Both the position numbers and the translations under genes were made by a program. From contig JAMPIQ010000001.1 in NCBI GenBank assembly GCA_024699855.1, positions 5,642,001 through 5,706,000 of the forward strand: a stretch of 64,000 bases of DNA. The letters run 5' to 3'. Below the pieces are notes generated by a model. It ran no database searches, was not told where the DNA came from, and worked only from the letters and a program-made list of their open reading frames with translations. Below, piece after piece: positions 58,347 through 64,000 of this stretch (position 1 is its first letter; each line of letters opens with the position of its first letter). This stretch comes from Aphelenchoides besseyi. Its lineage: Eukaryota > Nematoda > Chromadorea > Rhabditida > Aphelenchoididae.

Positions 58347-61300
58347 CTTCTTTTTCGCATCACCTCAAAATCAATAGTCGTGATAAACGTCGTGGAACCG
58401 TTTTTGGTGGCAGAAAATCGCGAACTCTCGTGATCGAATGAAATTTTTTAGAGCAAAAATTTTAAGACGCGTCTCGAAATCGGAGCGAATGGCGTCTCGC
58501 GAATTTTAACGTCTCTCAAATTTTGGCGTATCGAAAAATTTCACGCAAAATCAAATCGATTGCGCGCAGCGAAGGAGAAAAGGAGTGGTGGAGAAACGAC
58601 GAGGCGAAACACGGAAACTTGTTTTTTGGCAAAAAGCGTACGAGCAAAAATGGCGGGACGAAAAAGCGGAGAGGCGAAGCAAAAAGCGTCGTTAGTCACA
58701 TGGCGATCGACTTTTTCGTGTCACCTTTTCCTTCTGCGCGTTTCTCTTTTCGGTTGAGACTCTCAATTCAAACGGACGCCAAAAAATCCGCCAATTAAAA
58801 GCCGTTTGAACCCGAGCGAGAGCATTTTCGACCTTCGGAACGCATTTCGAAACCGTCGGCCTTGGACGTGAAGTGACGTCCGAAAACAAAAAGTGGGAAA
58901 CGAATTTTTTGGCCTTTTGGAATCGAACGTGCATTGCGAACACACGGAAAACGATGATTAAGCTGAAGGAAAACTCGGAATTTTAACGGCATGACACCAC
59001 CCGACAAAGAGAACTCATGCGGTTAACAGCAACGGACGCGAACAGCGAGAAGATGATCATCCACAACCGCCGAAAAACGGCGACGCGGTTTTATGTGAAG
59101 AAAGAAATCGATTGAGCAACAATATCGGACCTCACGGCAACTCGAAAAAACAAAGGACCTGAACTTTCTAGAGACTTATGAAACCGAAATGATAAGACCC
59201 GTTTCAATCGAAAACGATCATCCGCAGATGCACTTTAACACTAGAAGTTGGTCTTTAATCAATTTAATTGGTCTCTTGCAAGATCGTGCATCTTAGTTCC
59301 AAAATGAACTGTCGAGGCGACCCGCAAATGACCCGAAAAAATCAAACAAAAACCACAGGAACAAACCGAATCAAATGGCGCAATCAAACGTGATTGAACG
59401 CCTCTAATCGATCACTTGGCGCACTTCCGCTGATCTAATTGGTTCGGGTTTGATCTTTTGTTTTGATCTACAGTAAGGCAGATAGAGTTGGTCGAATTGA
59501 TGAGTTGAACTTGTAGAATTGAGCAAACAAACCCTTCGAATTGATTTGCCCAAAACGGCTCAATTAAAATTTGTTCTCCTTCTACGGTCACACACTGTTT
59601 GTTGAACGAGTGAGTCAACAGTAAGAATCGAAAACATTATGATTAGTTCATTTCACTTGCCGAAGAGCTTCTTAGTGGTCAGATTGGTCAACGACCCTAA
59701 ATGTTAAACAAACTGAGTGATCGACTGTATCCGGTAAAATGACAACGTTAAAAGGTGACTTTTGTGTTTACCGTAGGTTGTTTCAACATCTCTGTTTTGT
59801 GTTGTGGAATTTGTGACGCAAAAAGAGATTAGTTGATTTGTTTGCAGCCGTGGGTCGCTGAGTTTACCTTTAAAATTAAACTCCGTAGTACGTTTAAAAG
59901 TTCAAAACAAGCAAATTGAAGACGTCAACTGTAATCCGTCTACACCTTCAATCGACGTTCACATACTCGCCATTGATTTCTGAACTTTCTCATGCATCTT
60001 TGTAAACTCTTTGCTCATTTAGTTACGCCAATTCAAAAAAGTTTATTCCTTCCGACAACAATAAACAAACAATTCTAGTCAATGGAAACATCAAGCTAAT
60101 TGAGAGCTGAATCTTCTGAAACAAACTGTAGATTCGAATATACGATTAGACGATCGAGTAGCTGAAATCGACATAAAAATTGAATAGCGAGTGGGTGTGC
60201 TGCTTCTAAATCCGCGACTTTAAATCCAGAAACAACACGACTCACCTACCGACCAATCCAACGATTTCCACTAACTGTGAGAGCTAAAGAAACAGTTTTT
60301 TCGTGTTGTGGACGTTGCGTGACTTCCAAATTCATCGAACAAAAGTGCAACCTATTTGTTATCAGCAAAAAAGCCTTTGAAATTGAAGAGCAAAGACTAC
60401 GAGTATACGGGAATCAACACGCATCGCTCGGATCGTTCAAACTGGATCACCACTCTACGGTGTTGTTCAGCGCTGTTTCGGACGAACAACTTGACGAATT
60501 GGTTTGTGAGTTCGGCAAATTCCGAGGTTGCTAGAACGTTGTTCTATTCCTGACAAAGTGGTCTTCTACGTTGTCGACTAGGTAGTCCTTTTTTCTTTTT
60601 AGTTTAATCAGATCTACTTCCAATTCTTTTTAGTTTAACCTCGACGCCTTCATGAACGTGTTTTTGTGGCCAAACTAATCGAATTCAAGAACAAAACTAC
60701 ATACGGGCCTTAATCAGTTTAAGCTCAAGGCTCGGCAAGCCAATCAACGCGAACATTCCGCTCCTCTTACGGTTTAATTCAAACGGAACCCATTTCTTAT
60801 TCCCCAAATTCATATTTTTTGACTTACTAGCTTCCCCAAACCGAATGAATTTGGCGAACTTTTTGCAATTTTTGAAAATTTTTCTCAAAAAACAGATCAG
60901 TTTGTTTATTTTGACTCCGCCCCTTCGTTCGAACGTTCCCGGTGTTTGCGAACGTTCCGAATAGGCGGAGTCTGCGCGCGGGTCGTTCAGTTCAATTCGT
61001 GTGGGTCAATTAAGTTTCTAGTCGAACAGATCATTTGAACTCATCTAATTAGCAGATCACTACTTAAACCAACTCCTCGAACTGTTCTTCATTCAATCAG
61101 TAGCCTTCTATTTGAACGCTCTAACACCATTCGCTTAACTGTACTTGTTTACACTTCAAACAGAGTCCTTTTATTTTGCTTCCAAAAGGTCCTGCAATCT
61201 ATTAGCAACTCAACGAAAGTCCTCTAGTAACTTATATTCATTAGTCAATCACTTACTAAACGTACTAAAAGGTCAACTCACTTGTCTAATTCGAATCAAA

Positions 61301-61376
61301 ACTTCTATCCGTTCCATCAATCCATCCTCCTCGTTTTCGACCTTCGTAACTACGCTGATTGGTCTATTCGTTGCGA
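58347..61376. other. 3-kb intergenic region, no gene recognised
   Basis: Lies between the divergent 5' ends of the methyltransferase (-) and the nuclear receptor (+), so it should hold both promoters. Small frames, for example 60277-60534, lack family motifs. A GC-rich patch at about 60912-60985 (GTTCGAACGTTCCC, GCGAACGTTCCGA) contains repeated GAACGTTC palindromes that could be regulatory. Confidence 0.4.
60930..60962. promoter_or_regulatory. paired GAACGTTC palindromes upstream of NHR
   Basis: Two copies of CGAACGTTCC lie within about 30 bp (TTCGAACGTTCCCGG and TGCGAACGTTCCGAA), in a locally GC-rich patch about 0.4 kb before the nuclear receptor start. Paired palindromes suggest a protein-binding site, but the factor is unknown and this is inference from sequence alone. 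Confidence 0.35.
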
Positions 61377-63626
61377 ATGTCCGCCGACTCTTCGTATCGA
61401 TCGGAATGTTCGAGTGGCGACGAAATGGGTAGGTTCGCTATTCTCTTCTCAACGTTTCAAATCGCTTTCGTAGAGCAAGTTAAGTGCCGCATCTGTCGCC
61501 TAAAGAACTCGGCGGTCGTTTACTTCACCGTTCCTGTATGTTCCGGTTGCAAAGCATTCTTTCGTCGAACCGTTCAAAAGGCCACCACGTACCAGTGTTT
61601 GAACTCACGACTTTGTGGCAAAAATTCCCGTAAGTTCTTCCTTTTCAAGTCCACCGTCTTCAGAGCATCGAAACGCGGTTTCATCCGTTGAGTTTCATGA
61701 TAACCATAAGCACACAGGTTTTGAGTGTTCATTTGAACTTCTCTCCCCCGCTCGTTTAATTGCAATTTCCACATTTTTAAAAAGCCGCAAAAATCCGCTG
61801 TTTGTTGTTGATCATTTTGCTCGATTTTGTTCCCGATTTCTGAGCTCAGAAACTTTATGGAAATCAAAGCACAAAGTCCAGACTCCTTATTGAATTGCTG
61901 AGCTCATTTATTGTCAATTTAAGTCTTCAAACTTCATCTTGACTTTTCTTCCGTTCGGATCCCGGTTTCAATCCTGTACTCAACCACGGGACTTAGAATC
62001 TCTGGTGGGATGCAATTTGGGTCTTCACAAAATACGATAATTAGCAATAGAAATAAACGAGACCTTTGGAGTGCCTATTGGATTCATCGCTGATCATTTT
62101 TGTACTCACGGCTTTAAAATCTCAGTGCCACGGCAACCGATTCCTACAATTCGTTTCGCTCGATAATTTGTTTAAAAGACCCCAGAACTTTGCTTTTTAA
62201 CCACAGTAACAAGATGACTATTCTAAGTCTACGTTTAGTTGTACCAAATCGCCGTGTCTGCAAGAAATGCCGTTTCGATCGTTGTGTTCAAGCTGGAATG
62301 TTGGATGCAAGTAAGTTTACATTGCAATTTGTGGTCCTTACACAGCACCCTTGAAGACCTCATTGAAATTCGAAAAGTCGAGATTTTGACACATTTAAGA
62401 ACCACAAGCCAAAAAACACCGGAAAACTCTTGACGTTTGTTTGTAAACTCGTAGAACATATTTTTCTCTGGTCTCAGAAAACACTCACGCCGTACATTCC
62501 GAACTCATCTACGCCTCTTAAGAATTCAAAAATATCTTCGGAATTTCAAATTGTGTTCCTTCTTTTACTCACCTTTTGACGTAATTCATGAACGAACTTT
62601 TCAGAGGTTCGATTGCAAAATCGTTTGAGCGATTTGTCTCGTGAGCATCTGAAATCGACGGACGAACCACCGGGTTCTTCGGAATCCAATACGTCGGCCG
62701 AAGACGATGATTCCATCGATGTTTTGCGCGAATTCATTCAAATTCGACGATTGATTCTGGCCGAACGCTTTCGAGCATACGGTCAGTCGATGGAGCCGCG
62801 CGAATCGCCGGGTGGTGACCACGATTTACGTGTGAATTTGACTGAGTACGCGATTTTCAATCGAATCTGTCGAAGCAATTCGAAACTGTTCGCCGAGATT
62901 GATGATTCCGATTGGGTAAGTACTTTGCTTTCTTTTGGTAACCTCTAAACGAAAGTTTGTTTCGACGGAAGGTCCGAATTCGTAGACTAACTGTTCGGTT
63001 TTCAGACATCGTTGAGTTTGTTCGAGTACTCACTCACGTGGATTGTCAGCGAACAGATTCGAATGTCAGCTCGCAACTTTGGCAGTGAATTGGAACGTTT
63101 GTACAATTTGGACTGCTCCTACACGCCCATCAATTCGGCTCACGCACACACTCACTGGTCATTCGCTGCGCAGTTCATTGAGGATCCGCAAATATACTCA
63201 GTTACGGTCGAGTACTTTCATCACGTTCAATTAGCTATGAGTCGAGTTCCGTTAGCTGCTGTTCGCTTGGACGAAACTGAAATGGCCGCTCTGTTTCTGT
63301 TGCTAATGACTCGTCAAGCATGTGTGGAGATTGTTAGCGAAAAGACCGCAATCTTCCTTCAAAAACTTCGTGATCAAACGCTTCAGTCGTTGGGAGCATA
63401 TTTGAAAAACGATCCCGAACGAATGGGCCAAATAATCTTTTTGATCACAGACTTTCAAGTAAGCAAATAAGATCCTTCAGTTAATTTATCTTTTCAGAAT
63501 GTTTGTCATCTGGTCAAACACGCCGTTCGTTTGCTTCTGATAGCAACTGATTATCAAGTTTGTCCACCTCAATACGTCGACTTGTTACGTGAATCCATGT
63601 CCTATTTAACTGTGTTCTCTGTTTAA
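61377..63626 (+). CDS. nhr: nuclear hormone receptor (nematode supplementary type)
   Basis: Exon 1 MSADSSYRSECSSGDEM; exon 2 carries the first zinc finger (CRICRLKNSAVVYFTVPVC, SGCKAFFRRTVQKATTYQC) with P-box CSGCKAFFRRT. A roughly 600-nt intron follows, then the second finger (VCKKCRFDRCVQAGML). The hinge is acidic and Ser-rich (DEPPGSSESNTSAEDDDSID). The ligand-binding domain runs from SLFEYSLTWIVSEQIRMSAR through LDETEMAALFLLLMTRQAC to NVCHLVKHAVRLLLIATDYQ, ending FSV. The P-box and LBD style fit the expanded HNF4-derived nematode receptors. The long intron splits the DNA-binding domain between its fingers. No ligand can be inferred. Confidence 0.9.
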
Positions 63627-64000
63627 TTAATAAAAATAAAAGTTTGCGTTTTTTGACTGTGGATTCTGAATAAAGATCTCGATCGCATCAGAAAGTCTAC
63701 GGTACGTCATAAAAGAGATCACACTTTGTTTTCTCAACTTGAAATGTTTGAACTAATAACTCTGCTCCTTTCACTCCGCTATTGACTCATGGGATTATTC
63801 AAATTGTTCGAAAAGAGTTTGTTTGTTTAAGAACAAACTCGGGACTTCGAGCGCAAACATATCGCATTGAATTGACCGTAAAAAGAAACAACTGAGAAGT
63901 CAACTGGCTTCTAATCGAATAAGATGTGACCTTTTAACTGTTCGATTGAAGACAGTAATAACGAATTTTGGAAGCTGTAACTCGAATCGAATGCTTAATG
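63627..64000. other. right-edge intergenic DNA
   Basis: Begins with tandem AATAAA-like words (63629-63642) that suit the 3' end of the nuclear receptor mRNA. No further gene is seen before the window ends. Confidence 0.5.

Noticed and set aside
1..64000. CRISPR array, operon or other prokaryotic system
   Set aside because: No regularly spaced repeats of that type; spliced genes and nematode families show this is eukaryotic DNA.

Overview
The window is a piece of a nematode genome. The evidence is a divergent nuclear hormone receptor, a single-domain galectin, a GPI-type Ly6 protein, small cysteine-rich secreted peptides, very compact genes with 35-60 nt introns ending in TTTCAG or TTTAG, and a Tc5-like transposon. 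I cannot name the species. A 100-N scaffold gap lies at 5479-5578. Host genes are dense and well preserved at the left end and from about 33 kb onward. The stretch from about 5.6 to 31.8 kb is almost entirely mobile and repetitive DNA.

Host genes from left to right: a TULP4/tusp-like WD40-tubby gene (617-4882, +); CLN3/battenin (33335-35637, +) tail-to-tail with an Ariadne-type RBR E3 ligase (35695-37376, -); a galectin (39078-39702, -); a TRH-receptor-like GPCR (41332-44387, +) whose TM6-TM7 region is split by 1.6 kb carrying an antisense gene (42643-43904); a Ly6/ODR-2-like GPI protein (44391-46021, -) whose 1.1-kb GC-AG intron contains a complete RNF5 gene on the other strand (45099-45718); five small secreted-peptide genes (46.4-49.8 kb), two of which encode runs of nine and ten consecutive cysteines; a C2H2 zinc-finger gene (50158-51808, +); an ASH1/LIN-59-type H3K36 methyltransferase (54136-58346, -); and a nuclear hormone receptor (61377-63626, +).

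Mobile region: two clearly different Helitrons, both on the minus strand (coding 8279-14814 and 26308-31791). Each has a Rep (HUH)-PIF1 helicase and, upstream of it, a domain with the His, Asp, Gln and Cys signature of Ulp1-like (C48) cysteine peptidases. Helitron 2 is followed on the same strand by a short RPA70-like OB-fold gene (24973-25911) and then a GC-rich hairpin with a conserved flank (24709-24745). The same flank with a different stem recurs at 49218-49248. Helitron 1 sits between two arrays of about 0.8-1.3-kb repeats that carry tRNA-like pol III promoter heads. A decayed RTE-type LINE (18.87-23.9 kb) is split by about 2.5 kb that includes the C-terminal part of a Polinton/Maverick-type DNA polymerase B. 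A 1082-bp Tc5-like element with about 190-bp terminal inverted repeats sits at 37659-38740.

Most frame breaks in the two Helitrons fall in or beside A/T homopolymers, so it is unclear whether they reflect decay or assembly error. All gene models here were read by eye from splice signals and family motifs. Exon boundaries in the large genes are approximate.
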